Shown: positions 23,500 through 34,990, counted from the stretch's first letter. The stretch: 64,000 bases of DNA from Monodelphis domestica (GCF_027887165.1 NC_077230.1:26772625-26836624); one strand, 5' to 3'. Made by a program: numbers and translations. Notes: generated by a model from the letters alone, not told the origin.

Positions 23500-24436
23500 C
23501 AGTTAAATTTTCTTGGCTTAAATCATTTCCTAATTGATCTTCATTTAAATTTGACTGTATCTTGTTTTCTCCTTCACTGGAATATGAATTTAAACCATTG
23601 CTATCTGTAAGTTCATAAAGTTTTACCTGACCAGACCTCCCCCCTTCCTTTAGAATGTTGACTTCATGGGTTCTTGAACCCTAGGCTATCATGGCAGTAG
23701 TTGTGCCCTCAATTCTATCTGTATTTTCAAATCTAACTGTGGTTCCACTTCCAATACATTGAATATGGTCATCTATATCAACTGTATTTTCAGCTCTATT
23801 TTCTTTTAGATTTGAAAATTTCAAGTTATTTAATGTAGGATGAAAAATGTCAGTTTCTGGGTTTAAGCTAGGTATTTTTTCTAAGGAAGTCTGTACCATA
23901 TAGCTTTTTGAAGTTATAATAGGTCCAAGTGGAGTTTTATCTTTGTCTGTGAGTTTATGCATCTTGTTTATAGCTCCTGTAAATGTATCTGTCATAGTAA
24001 CATCAATCTGTGCTTTCATTTGGTTATTACATTACAGGGAATTGAAATTGTTTTTAACTCTAGCTTCCAACAGTTCATAATCATGTTTATATGAGTTTTC
24101 TTGAATTCTTTTTCTCTTCAATTCAATCCCTGTACCCACTTTGCACTGAAAAAAGTTTTCCAGATACGTTTTTATCTGTTCTTTGCTTTTTTCCTGACTG
24201 GTTTCTCTGTCCTTTCTGTCTGAGTTTGCAATATCAGCTTGTATCTGTGCAATTAGAATTTTTATCTCTTTATCTAATTCCTGTACTTGTCTCTGCTTTT
24301 CAGTCAATATTTGATTTGATTTGTTATCATAACTTCTCACAGACCCAATAAATTCACTTTTATGTTCCACCCATGTATTTCCTTTTCTATTTATATGTTT
24401 TTGTTTCACTCCTGCCAGTCCCTCATTACTTGTCAC
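23500..24436 (-). pseudogene. Provirus part: extra block between nucleocapsid and protease
   Basis: Two open stretches (24032-24436 and 23681-24019) sit between the gag knuckle and the protease. The first is Lys/Glu/Gln-rich with heptad-like spacing (QELDKEIKILIAQIQADI) and looks coiled-coil; the second is Thr/Asn-rich. I recognise no domain. Gammaretroviruses normally have almost nothing here. Fossil. Confidence 0.5.
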
Positions 24437-24523
24437 ATCTTGTAATTCCTTTCTGCCAACCCCTTGTTTATTACTAAGTATCTTAAATTCCTTACTTCAT
24501 AAATTTTGCCTTCCTTTTGATAC

Positions 24524-24666
24524 TGTGATATGGAAATCACATTAAAAGACTGATATATATTAATTTAAGGTCACCAAGGAATTCAGCTATGTAATTCCTA
24601 AATGAAAACTCAAGTCAGCAGTCAACCTTTTATGGAGTTTTTAATTACTAACAGGAGGAAGAAAGG

Positions 24667-24725
<59 letters not shown>

Positions 24726-24759
24726 GGGAGAGAGAGAGGGAGAGAGAGAGGGAGAGAGA

Positions 24760-24827
<68 letters not shown>

Positions 24828-25339
24828 CAGAGAGGAGAGAAGGGAATAGGGCTTAAATACCCCCTCTGCTTAGGTTGGGCCAAAGGCCCAAGGCCTTGGA
24901 TAGCCGAGGCAAAGAAAAGAGATCAGTCCCTATCACTCATGTGACCAAAATGGAGAAACAGTCTCAAGGCCTCCACCTCAAGCACCAGGCTCCCACAACC
25001 TCCTTTCCTCCACACAGGAAGTCCCCAGACTCCTCAGCTGTCCTCTACCTCACTTCCTGTGTCTCACCTGTGCCAATGGTGGCTCTAGCTTCACCCAGGA
25101 CCACCCAGAGGTCTGCCCCCTTTGCACATGTCTGTTGAAGGCCACATTCTCAAATAATTAAATCTTGAGCTTTGCTGCAGCCCTTCCTAAACCCTTTTAC
25201 CTTGAGTAGGGTGGAGATTGTAGTTTCCAAGACCTGATTTTGTCATTCCAAGTATCTCCATTGTTATTGATCAGGAAACAGCCAAATCCCATCCTCTAAA
25301 GAATGGTTTGAACAGGGTTGAGTTGGTTTGAAATTCACA
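24524..25339 (+). mobile_element. Solo LTR, family A, copy 2, inside the provirus
   Basis: 816 bp, TGTGA...TCACA ends, flanked by perfect 4-bp duplications ATAC (24520-24523 and 25340-25343). Same family as 18279 and 32313. Its internal (GA)n tract is hugely expanded (about 24668-24832) and contains a GGGAGAGAGA higher-order pattern. A TATA-like 'cttaaatacc' (24852) and 'aattaaatcttg' (25157) suggest + orientation. It interrupts the gag-pro region of the older provirus. Confidence 0.9.
24668..24832. repeat. Expanded (GA)n tract within the LTR
   Basis: About 165 bp of GA repeats with regularly spaced GGG interruptions. It belongs to the LTR, because the two other copies have shorter tracts at the same position. 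Open frames over it are artefacts. Confidence 0.95.
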
Positions 25340-25362
25340 ATACCACATTTGCATATTTTGGT

Positions 25363-26440
25363 TCAGCATCTGACTAATTTCATGGATTCAAGGTCTGAAA
25401 CTTCTGATCCATTTCTTAGCTGGCAATGCTGGCAGCACAAGTTTGTCTTTGATCTACAATAAGTCTTTCCCTGTGTACCTTTATTATTTGATTCACATGT
25501 TTTATTTAGATAACAGTCCTTGATCAGGTGAACAACTTTGTGACACAGGAAACACTTCTTTGTCTCTTCCTGTCCCCTGTGCTGTTGGTAAGAGGGTCTA
25601 GAATAGGTTCTTATGGTTTTCAAATTTATTTGCTCAATCTCTTTCTTCTTGAGTAACTCTTCTGTATTTTGCAACTTTTGTTTTAATTCTCTCATCTCAG
25701 ATTTTTGTTCTTGGTAATTTCCCCATAAGTATACTGCATCGTCTCTAAGCTCAGTTAGGGTGACATTATCATATTTGGGGAAATAGTTTCTAAAAAAGTT
25801 TTTTAAATGTGAGTTTCAACCCCTAAGGAACTGCCTCCTCACATGTGCTAGAGTCTCCTCTCAATCTTGGTCTATCCCCATTATAGATTCTGCTGTTTCT
25901 GCCAATCGATCAATGTATGCTGCAGGATGCTCTGTGCCTTCTTAGATTAGCTTATCAAATTTACCCCAAGCATTTGGTTTAGAGCAGAAATATGTTATGG
26001 CTTGCAGAAGATCTTCTCTGCATTTTCTCAAGTAAGCCATACTGGTAGGATTTGCAAAGTCAAAATCCTCTCTTTGTTCTTCAGTGGGTCAGTTTGTTAG
26101 AGAACTGCCATTTCTGGTTTTCTCAACAAACTGCTTATGCTCATTGGGGCTAAATAATTTGGAAAGGAGGAATTCCAAATCCTGGAAATCAGTTTCAAAA
26201 AGTTTAAATGCTCTCTTCAGTTCCTTCAAAGCACGGTAGGGCTCAATTGAGAAATTATGGAAACCTGTGTTTGATAGAATCAAGATCCTGGGTGGAAAAC
26301 TATTTGTGGATCTTTGAATGAATCACCCCAGCAGAGTCAGATATTTTTGCAATGTCTCTTGAGAGGTAGTATCTTTTCAGTATTTGTATTAACTTCATTG
26401 ATATTTTCCTGTTCTAGAGACATAGTTTATAGCTCAAAAA
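25363..26440 (-). pseudogene. Provirus part: gag with CCHC nucleocapsid knuckle
   Basis: The minus strand encodes CFLCHKVVHLIKDC, a CX2CX4HX4C zinc knuckle (near 25540), preceded by capsid-like helical text at 26089-26283 (LKELKRAFKLFETDFQDLEF). Only one knuckle is seen. Fossil, broken. Confidence 0.7.
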
Positions 26441-26737
26441 GTTTATGGTTTTAAAATTTCTTGGATGTCAGACTCTCCCAAATATAGTTTTAATAAAAGA
26501 AATAAATGAAAAGAGATTCTGACCACCATGAAATAACTGTCACAAAATGATGGATTTTATAGAGGTTCTTTGTATACTTGGTACACTTGTGGCTTAGGAT
26601 CCCTCTAGATTCTGGGTTTGATCTTAGGAACTAATCTCCCCAAAGGACATCCTTTCTTTATGCATTATTGGTTCTACTTGGATTTACTCTGAGAATATGT
26701 ATTTTAGGTTTCTTCAGATGTGGATAAAAGATTTCCA

Positions 26738-26757
26738 ACTCACTGTAGGCACCCAAG
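26738..26757 (-). promoter_or_regulatory. Candidate proviral primer-binding site
   Basis: The minus strand reads GGGTGCCTACAGTGAG, partly like a lysine-tRNA primer site (GGCGCCCAACGTGGG; 11 of 15 by eye). It lies about 10 nt inside a ...TTACA end. Weak call. Confidence 0.3.
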
Positions 26758-26766
26758 GCAACAATG

Positions 26767-27704
26767 TAAATGAGAAGAGAAACCTTTATTTCATCCTAGA
26801 TAAAATGAGGAAGTTACAAAGCACTTATAAGAACCCATAAGTGGAATTAAAAAAACAAACAAACATAAAATACTCAAATTGTTCATCAGCTCCCTTTGGA
26901 ATAGTACTGAATTAGAGACTGTCATTAGGGCAACTCTTTCCACAATTCCTCCTAGATTCACTATATTGCTTTGTGGTTTGGATTTTCCCTAGAAAACTAA
27001 CACACTTGGTAATTATTCAGCAGTGATAAGCTAATACAGAGAGAATCATAACTAATCATAAATTCCTGTCTCCCCATTTATGGTCAGACTTTTGCTATGA
27101 ACAGCTTAGTGACTTTGCCTATTAAATAGGATTCTGCTGAGGAAGAAATGAGTGAGCTTCTTTCTCTATAGTCAATGCTTCCTGGGAAATCATCTTCTTC
27201 TTCAAGAATGCCAGGTCAATGAACTCTCACATTTGGAAATTCTTGAACTTGGAATTAACCATGAGGAAATCCATAGGACTCATATTCCTAGAAAAACATT
27301 CCCTTTTCTGACTAGAAGGATGGATTCTGTGTTTGTTGCACAGGGAAATTAAAAATCCCCTTCTTCCACAGAAGAGTATTCTCTTGAACCAAGTAAGCAT
27401 GCCTATGTCAGACCACGAGCTTTTGCAAGACATTTGTCATTTTACCAGTTGCTGCCCTTTTTTTATCTAGAAAATTCCACTCATGTGATCTCTACTTTCA
27501 GACTGTCTGCAAGTACATGCAGTATCATAGGTAGCCATTTTTTTAGTCCTGGACACAGAGTCTGCATGGACATAAACTTCATTCCCCTCAGAACCAACTG
27601 TGATGCAGGTAGCATGGGGAATATGAGAGGCATATTAAGTGAGTTCAGGGTCATTGAGCATCAATTCCTCAATATTTTTATTTTCTCTTTATATTTAATT
27701 TTTC
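26767..27704 (-). other. Possible 5' LTR of the provirus plus unassigned DNA
   Basis: The minus strand shows AATAAAGG followed about 20 nt later by ...CATTTACA just before the candidate primer site, an LTR-end layout. The outer LTR end is not visible, and I found no second copy of this LTR to compare it with. The rest (27000-27700) is unassigned. Confidence 0.35.
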
Positions 27705-27716
27705 TTTCTTTTTTCT

Positions 27717-28455
27717 TTTTTTTCATTTTAATAATATTTTATTTGATCATTTCCAAGCATTATTCATTAAAGACAAAGATCATTTTCTTTTCCTCCCCCT
27801 CATAGCCGATGCGTGATTCCACTGGGTGTCACATGTGTTCTTGATTCGAACCCATTTCTATGTTGTCAATATTTGCATTAGAGTTTCGTTTAGAGTCTCT
27901 CCTCTGTCATGTCTCCTCAACCGCTGTAGTCAGGCAGTTGCTTTTCCTCGGTATTTCCACTCCCATAGTTTATCCTTTGCTTATGCATAGTGTTTTTTCT
28001 CCTAGATCCCTGCAGATTGTTCTGGGCCATTACACCACCACCAATGGAGAAGTCCATTAAGTTCGATTATACCACAGTGTATTAGTCTCTGTGTATAATG
28101 TTCTCCTGGTTCTTCTCCTCTTGCTCTGCATCACTTCCTGGAGGTTGTTCCATTCTCCATGGAATTCCTCCACTTTATTATTCCATTTAGCACAATAGTA
28201 TTCCATCACCAACATATACCACAATTTGTTCAGCCATTCCCCAAATAAAGGCCATCCCCTCGTTTTCCAGTTTTTGGCCACCACAAAGAGCGCAGCTATG
28301 AATATTTTTGTACAAGTCTTTTTATCCATTGTCTCTTTGGGGTACAGACCCAGCAGTGCTATGGCTGGATCAAAGGGTAGACATTCTTTTGTCGCCCTTT
28401 GGGCATAGTTCCAAATTGCCCTCCAGAATGGTTGGATCAATTCACAACTCCACCC
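27717..28455 (-). mobile_element. 5'-truncated young L1 (739 bp)
   Basis: Minus-orientation L1 3' end with T-rich start, nearly matching the 3' ends at 40.2 and 59.8 kb. It carries the last ~145 codons of ORF2 (WSCELIQPFWRAIWNYAQR … LYTETNTLWYN). A perfect 12-bp duplication TTTCTTTTTTCT flanks it (27705-27716, 28456-28467). Truncation falls within the ORF2 C-terminal zinc-knuckle region. Confidence 0.92.
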
Positions 28456-28467
28456 TTTCTTTTTTCT

Positions 28468-29190
28468 ATTACATGTAAACACATTTTTTTGCAAAGAAAA
28501 ACAATTTATTGAAATATAGTTATCAAAATATTTAAAAAATCATGAACTCCCTAAAAGATATTGAGAAATTACTTAAAGGTCCATGAACTCCAGAATAAGA
28601 ATCCTTGGAATAAATGGACTCAATTTCCTTCTAGCTATAAACTAAGAGCTATGATTTGCCTCTTCATCTTCCCACTTCTTATTCTTCATAATAGCTATGA
28701 GGCAGAAGAACTATGGAGTCCAATGCCATTCCATTAATTATTAGACCTCAAAACTTGAGTTAAAGTGTAAGTGATTGAACAAAAATTTTTAACATTGATT
28801 TTTTAAAATGTTGAGTTCCAAATCTTTACCCTCCTTCTTCCTCTCCCCTTCCATAAGAAGGCAAGGAATTTGATATAAATTATACAAGTGAAGTCATGCA
28901 AAACATTTTCATACTAGCTGAGCGGAATAAGAAAATGCAGACCCAACCCCCCCAAAATAAGTAAAAAATATGTTTTTATATGTGTTTAGACTCCATCATT
29001 TATTTCTCTGCAAATGGATAGAATTTTTTACTTTTGGAATTGTCTTTTGGAATTGTTTTGAGAATAGCTGTTATTCACAGTTGATTATTATACACTATTG
29101 TTGTTACTATGTGCAGTGTTCTCCTGGTTCTGCTCAGTTCACTTTGTATCAGTTAATATAAGTATTTAAGTTTTTTTCTGAAAGCATCTT
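28468..29190 (-). mobile_element. Old L1 3' region with a hAT scrap
   Basis: Older L1 text in minus orientation: 'attacatgtaaacacat', 'gttgagttccaaatctttac', 'gaagtcatgcaaaacatttt', 'cagtgttctcctggttctgc'. A piece at 28510-28620 resembles the hAT MITE at 15610. Confidence 0.65.
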
Positions 29191-29600
29191 GCTCATCTGC
29201 CAATAATCTGGACCAAGAAAGCAGATCTCCTGGAGATTTCCTGGATGATTTCAAATGGACTACAAATATAACAGCAATAGAGGATGTTTCCAGAAATCAA
29301 TTACTACATTATGAGACTTTGTGTGAACCTTTGGACATAATGAACTGAACTGTTTGAAGAGTCGAGCCCTCCATCCACTTTTGTTCTTCCCATGCATCAT
29401 TAGTTTATCCTCATTGTAAAACTCTTCTGCCAAAAAGGGGAATGCCCTGCAATGGCTCCTTGTCAATGCACCTGTCTATCATTTTATTCTTTTAATTATC
29501 CTAAACATAGTTATATTCTCTATGAAATGTACAATATCTTTTGTGTCCTTCTGCATCTGGTAAAATAATCCTAATTTGAATAGATACCACTGATAGAACT
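29191..29600. other. Unassigned DNA
   Basis: No recognised repeat or exon. Confidence 0.35.
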
Positions 29601-29668
29601 AGCATGTTAGCCTAACAGAATCAAAAGTAGGGAGACTTAACATGCTGGCCTCCCAAAGAATCAGAGGG

Positions 29669-30165
29669 GATATTGTTGGAAATTAACATAAAAATACAGA
29701 CCTTACCCAACACATGAGCATTAAGAAAGAATGGCAAGTCATGTGAGGGGGAGACTGCATGACCAAGTGAAGCCCTGCTTTTTTTCTGAATGGGCTGGAA
29801 GAAGCTTCTCCACGGCATGGTTATGTGCCTGAACATCAGCACTCATGACTCAGACTGTCCCATTAGAAAATCAAGTAGGTGTAACATTATTGGCTGTATA
29901 AGAGATAGGAATGCAGAGATCATTCTTGGTTTGGGCATTATCATGAGTGAGAACTCCCCTCTCTCTGCCCAGTAGTCTTTGATCTTATCTTTTCCATTAT
30001 ACCACTTGTAAACAGGCTGATTCAGGGACTAAAGAGGCAGCTGGGCTGGGAGACTATGGTAGTTAAAGGTGAGGTGATTTGGTAATCTTTTTTTCTTTTT
30101 TTCTCTCTTTTACTAATAGTTATAATTAAATAAAGTCTCCAATATTAATTTTTAATGATAAGAGT
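29669..30165 (+). mobile_element. Probable solo LTR
   Basis: LTR layout: TGTTGGAAATTAAC start, a TATA-like 'ctgtataagag' at about 29897, then AATAAA at 30131 within 'aattaaataaagtctcc' and a short AT-rich tail. No coding. Flanking duplications not identified. Confidence 0.5.
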
Positions 30166-30424
30166 TGATTGATTAGCTATTGGTCAAAAGCAAAGTGACT
30201 TTTTTTTTTACTGATTTAGTATTGTTTCATACAAAGGAGAAACACTGTCAGAGAAGCTTTATGGCAATGAATAGTAGAGAAATTGAGAGTGGGTAAGGAA
30301 TTGTGCAACTAAACATTTATTATTTCCATCAAGAAGAGCTCTGGAGAGGGTGGTGCTTAGGAAAAGGAATAGTCTACTGCACTTTATTCATTGGATCATT
30401 GATATAGAACTTAAAAGATTTGGT

Positions 30425-31010
30425 TGGTTGGTTGGTGTCATTTCTACTCCCAGAGGACCAAAATGCCATCACTGTGTTGGGGTTAATATATAATGTAGTA
30501 TGCCCAATTGTGGTTTATCAGTCCAATATGAACTTTGAAGGCTCTACAACAAGTTGCACAGAAGTAGCCCACATGAACATTAGAGATGGAGATGTTTCTA
30601 AATTTGAGTATCATGTTTCTTTGGAGTTACTAAAATTCTGCTTTGCTCATGGAGCACAGCATCTTCTTTGATGGGAATATGAAATTCAGGGCAATCAATC
30701 CTATGCCAGTATCTCCTACTTCTTATAATCAATATCAGCATTATTCTGAGAGACCTTGAAAGCATCCTTGTATTTCTTCTTTTGGCTTCTGAGTGAGCTC
30801 TTTTTGAATTCTCTTTAAAATAGTCTTTTAGCAAGCAAATGTTGGACATTTGAATAATATGGCCAGTTCAGTGGAGTTGTACTCTTCAGTAGAGTTTGAA
30901 TGCTTAGCAGTTCAGCTGGAGAAAGAACCTCAAAGTCTGGTACTTTATCTTGCTAGGTAAACTTCAGAATCTTCCTAAGGCAATGAACTTAAGATATAGG
31001 AGGATGCTCA
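30425..31010 (-). mobile_element. RTE-like LINE, 3' end of ORF
   Basis: The minus strand encodes KRAHSEAKRRNTRMLSRSL, matching the 'KRSxGxxKKRYKDxLKxSL' C-terminal signature of RTE-clade reverse transcriptases. The downstream 'aaggcaatgaacttaagata … gtctggtactttatcttgc' region on + matches the same ORF in reverse. The 3' end is an (AACC)n-like tandem (ttggttggttggttggt at 30420-30436) instead of poly(A), which is RTE-like. Many stops; ancient. Confidence 0.6.
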
Positions 31011-31910
31011 ACTGCCTGCCTAAGGACAAAGAAATCTGATACATTTTATTTTCTAAAAAAATTATGTTATCATTAAAGACTATCAATAGTTTCTACATTG
31101 TTTATTTAAGAAAGAAATTCTTAGAACTTGTAAATATGAAAGATATTAGATTTAGAATCCACATTTGTTTTTAAATTACAAAGGCTAAAATTTAAATAAC
31201 TCTACTAGACTGTATTTCAATCCCCCCATAGCACATATCTTCTACTTAGTGAGCTAAAGAAATATTTGTTGAAGGAATAAATGAATCATGAATTAATGAC
31301 TTGGTTAAAATTCAGTTAACTTGAAGGTCAATATTTTATGATTGAATTATAACTGAAGTTAAATATAATTATTCTCATGAATTATGTAAAACTTGAATGT
31401 GGTTGTAACACTTTATTTTTGTAGTTTAGTGGGTGAGGGAGATTTAGAATAAGAGTTAAAATTTAAGAATATTGGAGAAATTATCAGCTCTCATATCTGA
31501 ATAAAAGGCTATTTCAAAATAAGGAAATAGGCCACAAGGATGAATTGGGGGATTAATTAGATATTAATTTATTCACTCACACCTCACTTATCAGCCTGAA
31601 CTTTGCATAATAAAAAGGTTCATTCCCTGCTTTGATTTGTGTATGAAGGGAATGAAAGAAAATAAAAACAAAAATAAAAATTTTAGATCCCAGAGCTTAA
31701 CTATCTCTGAACCACTATTTGCTTTGGTCTCTTATAGTGCTTTTTCTCTAACTCCAGAAATGTAGGGATAGTCTAGTTGAATATAATTCATTTTATTATG
31801 AGGCTGAAAACAAAATTAATGCAAATGTGAGCACTTTATAATAAAAGTTGATTATATATTTTATTTATTCCTACATGGAATTGGCCAAAATGTAATCTGT
31901 GATTGTCATT
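31011..31910. other. Unassigned AT-rich DNA
   Basis: No repeat, exon or RNA gene recognised. Confidence 0.4.
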
Positions 31911-31914
31911 TGCT

Positions 31915-32152
31915 GGCTTGAGAGGCAGGGGGTGATATAGGGAATAAAGAACAAGCCACTCAGAGCCAGAAAATCTTGAGTTCAATTTTTACCTTTGATA
32001 TCTACTTTCTGTGTCTCTCAATGCCCCAGGCAACTCTAAGACTACTGGTTGCAGAGGAGGTATCAATTTGCATTGGGGGACCTTGAAAGCGTCTGAGAGA
32101 CCTTGAAAGCGTCCTTGTATTTCTTCCAGGGTTACCTTACACTGATGAAATT
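31915..32152 (+). mobile_element. tRNA-derived SINE carrying an RTE patch
   Basis: SINE text 'ttgagttcaatttttacctt … caatgccccaggcaactcta … ggttgcagaggaggtatcaa' is interrupted near 32078-32129 by a piece matching the RTE LINE at 30746-30779, after which SINE-like text resumes (ttaccttacactgatgaaat). Confidence 0.6.
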
Positions 32153-33747
32153 ACAATTGGTCCAAATAAATGTGAGAAGGGAATTCATTTCCCTTGTTTT
32201 AATTTAATAAATCAGGGACATGGAATTTCCCTCCTTTTGTTTTAACTTAATCAATCAGAGACCTGGAGGTCCTTTACTATTGAGATGTGTTGGGATATAC
32301 ATGCCCACAGTGTGTGACAAGGAAATCACTTTAAAAGACTGATATATATTAATTTAAGGTCGCCAAGGAATTCAGCTATGTAATTCCTAAATGAAAACTC
32401 AAATCAGCAGTCAATCTTTTATGGAGTTTAATTACAATAGGAGGAAGAAAGGAATTAGAGATAGAGAGAGAGAAAAGGGAGAGAAGGGAATAGGGCTTAA
32501 ATACCCCTTCTGTTTAGGCTGGGCCAAAAGGCCCAAGCCCTTAGATAGCTGGGGCACAGAAAAGAGATCAGTCCCTATTACTCACGTGACCAAAATGGAG
32601 AAACAGTCTCAGAGGCCCCCACCTTCAGCTTCCTTCAGAGCAAGCTTCTCAGAGCACACCGCAACCACTCCGGCAAACTCCTCAGCCACCTCGAGTCTTC
32701 AGACCCCCCTATCCTTAAGGAAACCATCCAAGTTCCCTCCCCTCAGTCCTCACATCTACCAATCACTGTCCATCAATTTCCCTGTGCCAATGGAGGCTCT
32801 AGCTTAACCCAGGACCGCCCAGAGGTCTCTCGCTTTGCACATGTCTGTTGAAGGTCATATTTTCAAATAATTAAATCTTTGATCCTTTGCTACAGCCCTT
32901 TCTAAATCCTGTTAACCTGAGTAGGGTAGAGATTGGAATAATTAAATTTTGATCTAGGCTGCAGCCCTTCCTCAATCCTGTTAGGACTGAGTAGGGTGGA
33001 GATTGATTCCAAGTATCTCCATTGTATCAATTCTAAAATCAATCATGACTCAAAGAAATTCCTGTTCTATGCTTAAGCATAGGTCAAAGTCCTTTCCATT
33101 GTTCAGCAAAAGGTTTCTGTCCTAAAGTAATCTTAAGAAGGTAGGAGAAGGAACCTCCCATGCCAATGGGGTTCACATTCCAATAGTCAAGACCCACTAT
33201 CAATAGGAAATTTTTCAAGTATGAAATTTCCCAATGGTGAAATTTCCAACATTTATAAGTCTAAGAAATTTTGAGGTTTACAAGTGAAAGGAAGTTGAAA
33301 CCAACCAGACAGGAAATTGATCGCACTGCTCCCCACCCCACCCCTCATGGTACCAGGAAAATTAAGGAACTATGATTGGTTACTGAAATGTGATGAGGGA
33401 GAGCTAATGGGTGGAGAAAACTGCTTATAAAAGTGAGACCAAGGGTCTGGAGGACATTTGGATTCAGATTCTGACTCTGACTCTGGAGCTGGTGACTCTT
33501 GCTGAAGTAACTCTCTGGCTCTGGTGACTCTGAGACATTCTTGCTCTGGTGACTCTGACTGAAGAGACATAGGATGTCTGGCTGGAGATTGGAACCCTGT
33601 CAATGGTGAGCTGGATCCCATCAGAACAGCACATAGGGTGGTAGGCTAGGAAACTCTACCTCTTTCCTACATTCCCCTCTTGTTACTATCTCTACTTTGA
33701 TGTAATTAAGCTACTAATAGCCTCGTAATTTAATTTTAATCATTACA
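32153..33747 (+). mobile_element. LTR, family B, interrupted by LTR family A
   Basis: Left piece 32153-32312 ('ttggtccaaataaatgtgag', 'cttaatcaatcagagacctg') and right piece 33027-33747 together resemble the compact LTR at 49891-50331. The right piece has TATA at about 33423 (gcttataaaagtgag), GACTCTGGTGACTCT-type short internal repeats (33470-33560) and a decayed polyA region ('attaagctactaatagcctc'). Fossil retroviral LTR. Confidence 0.6.
32313..33026 (+). mobile_element. LTR family A, copy 3, 3' end altered
   Basis: Starts TGTGACAAGGAAATCAC and follows copies 1 and 2 closely, with a short GA tract (32458-32482), a TATA-like 'cttaaatacc' and 'aattaaatcttt'. Its middle (about 32625-32790) differs from the others. 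A ~70-bp unit near the polyA region is tandemly duplicated (32867-32935 and 32936-33006). The normal TCACA end is not present. Confidence 0.8.
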
Positions 33748-33939
33748 TAAATTTTCTCTCTCCTTTATGAAAGGCCTGCTCTGTTGTCTCTTGGTTCTCA
33801 AGGACAATGCCAGAGGAGCAGACTTTATACTGAAAACCTGAATGGGCTACACGTCTCTTGTCTGAGGACCAGAGAAGCTCACCAAGGTAACCTACAGGAT
33901 TGTGGATTTTTTTGGCTACAGTAACTCTCAAAGACCACC

Positions 33940-34150
33940 TTTTTGTTGTTGTTCAGTCATTTCAGTACCATCTGACTTTGGGACTCTGTTTTTTTGGCAA
34001 AGATACTGGAGCAGCTTGTCATTTCCTTTTCATTTTACAGATAAGAAAACAGAGGCAAACAGGATTAATTGATATGCCAAGGGTCACAAAGTTGTTAAGA
34101 TTCTGAAACTAGATCTGAATTCAGGTTCCTGGACTCTAGGCCAGGTGTTG
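33940..34150 (-). mobile_element. MAR1-type SINE
   Basis: Reverse orientation: 'ttgttgttgttcagtcattt', 'ggcaaagatactggagcagc', 'ggcaaacaggattaattgat'. Same family as the + copy at 52557. These SINEs are thought to be mobilised by RTE. Confidence 0.8.
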
Positions 34151-34224
34151 CATACACCTATATTGTAAAGGAATTACTATCTGAATCTCTAAAAGGGATC
34201 TTAGCATTATTGACCAATTTTATA

Positions 34225-34372
34225 TATAGAGGAACCTGAGACTTGAATAATTTGTTAAATTAATTTAACTTTACAAATTAAATTACTTGTCTAGGATCAT
34301 AAAGGTACAAAGGGGCAGAGATGGGATTTAACCCCAAGTCCTCTGACTCCAAATTGAGCTGTTTATTTCTCC
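34225..34372 (-). mobile_element. MIR-like SINE fragment
   Basis: 'aaattacttgtctaggatca … gatttaaccccaagtcctct', the tRNA half of MIR in reverse. Confidence 0.65.
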
Positions 34373-34724
34373 TTGTCATGGGATTTACCTCAGATTATTT
34401 TTAAATAGTAAGCATTTCTTGTACAGTTTAAAGTATGAAACTAAGGGTTTACTCACAGTGCTTCTGTGATGTAAAGTGAGAAACAGATGTTTCCAAATGT
34501 TGTACCTAGGAGTGCTAGAATGTGTGAACTGGAAAGAATCACAAATCATCAACATGCAGGAGAATCAGTATTTGCTGGCTCAGGAAATTAATGACGAGAC
34601 TCAGTCTGATCATCATGTTCTGAGAATCTTTATATTATCTTCTAAAGGATAGGGTAGAAAACTATTGAACCTATTTGGTTCCAATCAGGTGTAGTTCTGA
34701 CTCCTACTGACAGGTTATATTGAG

Positions 34725-34990
34725 GCAGCATGGCATAGCAAAACAGGATACAATATGAGATCAAATCCTAACCTGTTTGATTTTGGACAGGCCACTTTAT
34801 AACCCCACTGTGGCCCTGGTTTTCTTAATTGTAAAGCCAGATAGTTGGGTTACAGGATCTTTAAGGTCCCTTTGAACTTTGAGATTCTGTAATTTTATGA
34901 CCTTGGCACTGTCATTTATTTTATGGGTTTTAGTTTTATCATGTGCAAAATGAGGTGGTTTGATTTGGTGATCTCTAAAGTTTTTATGGG
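34725..34990 (+). mobile_element. tRNA-derived MIR-like SINE
   Basis: 'gaggcagcatggcatagc … gatcaaatcctaacctgttt … aaggtccctttgaactttga … ttatcatgtgcaaaatgagg'. The 3' unit seems partly repeated. Confidence 0.6.

Larger units (their letters stand above)
17540..26766 (-). mobile_element. Broken ERV1-like provirus (gag-pro-pol) on the minus strand
   Basis: Gammaretrovirus-like endogenous retrovirus, read right to left. Parts in order: a candidate primer-binding site at about 26738-26757; gag with a CCHC knuckle (25363-26440); an extra block (23500-24440); protease (23084-23485); RT with YVDD at 22417-22428 (21769-23072); RNase H (20869-21741); integrase (19928-20840); and an unrecognised AT-rich 3' part. 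The YVDD and MLV-like integrase C-terminus point to ERV1. It is clearly dead, with well over ten interruptions, and old. It carries two foreign LTRs (18279-18977, 24524-25339). The inner edge of its 5' LTR may be at 26767, where minus-strand AATAAA and ...TTACA precede the primer site. Left boundary uncertain. Confidence 0.8.

Noticed and set aside
24602-24883. Open frames of alternating Glu/Arg or Leu/Ser
   Set aside because: Translation of the (GA)n tract in an LTR.
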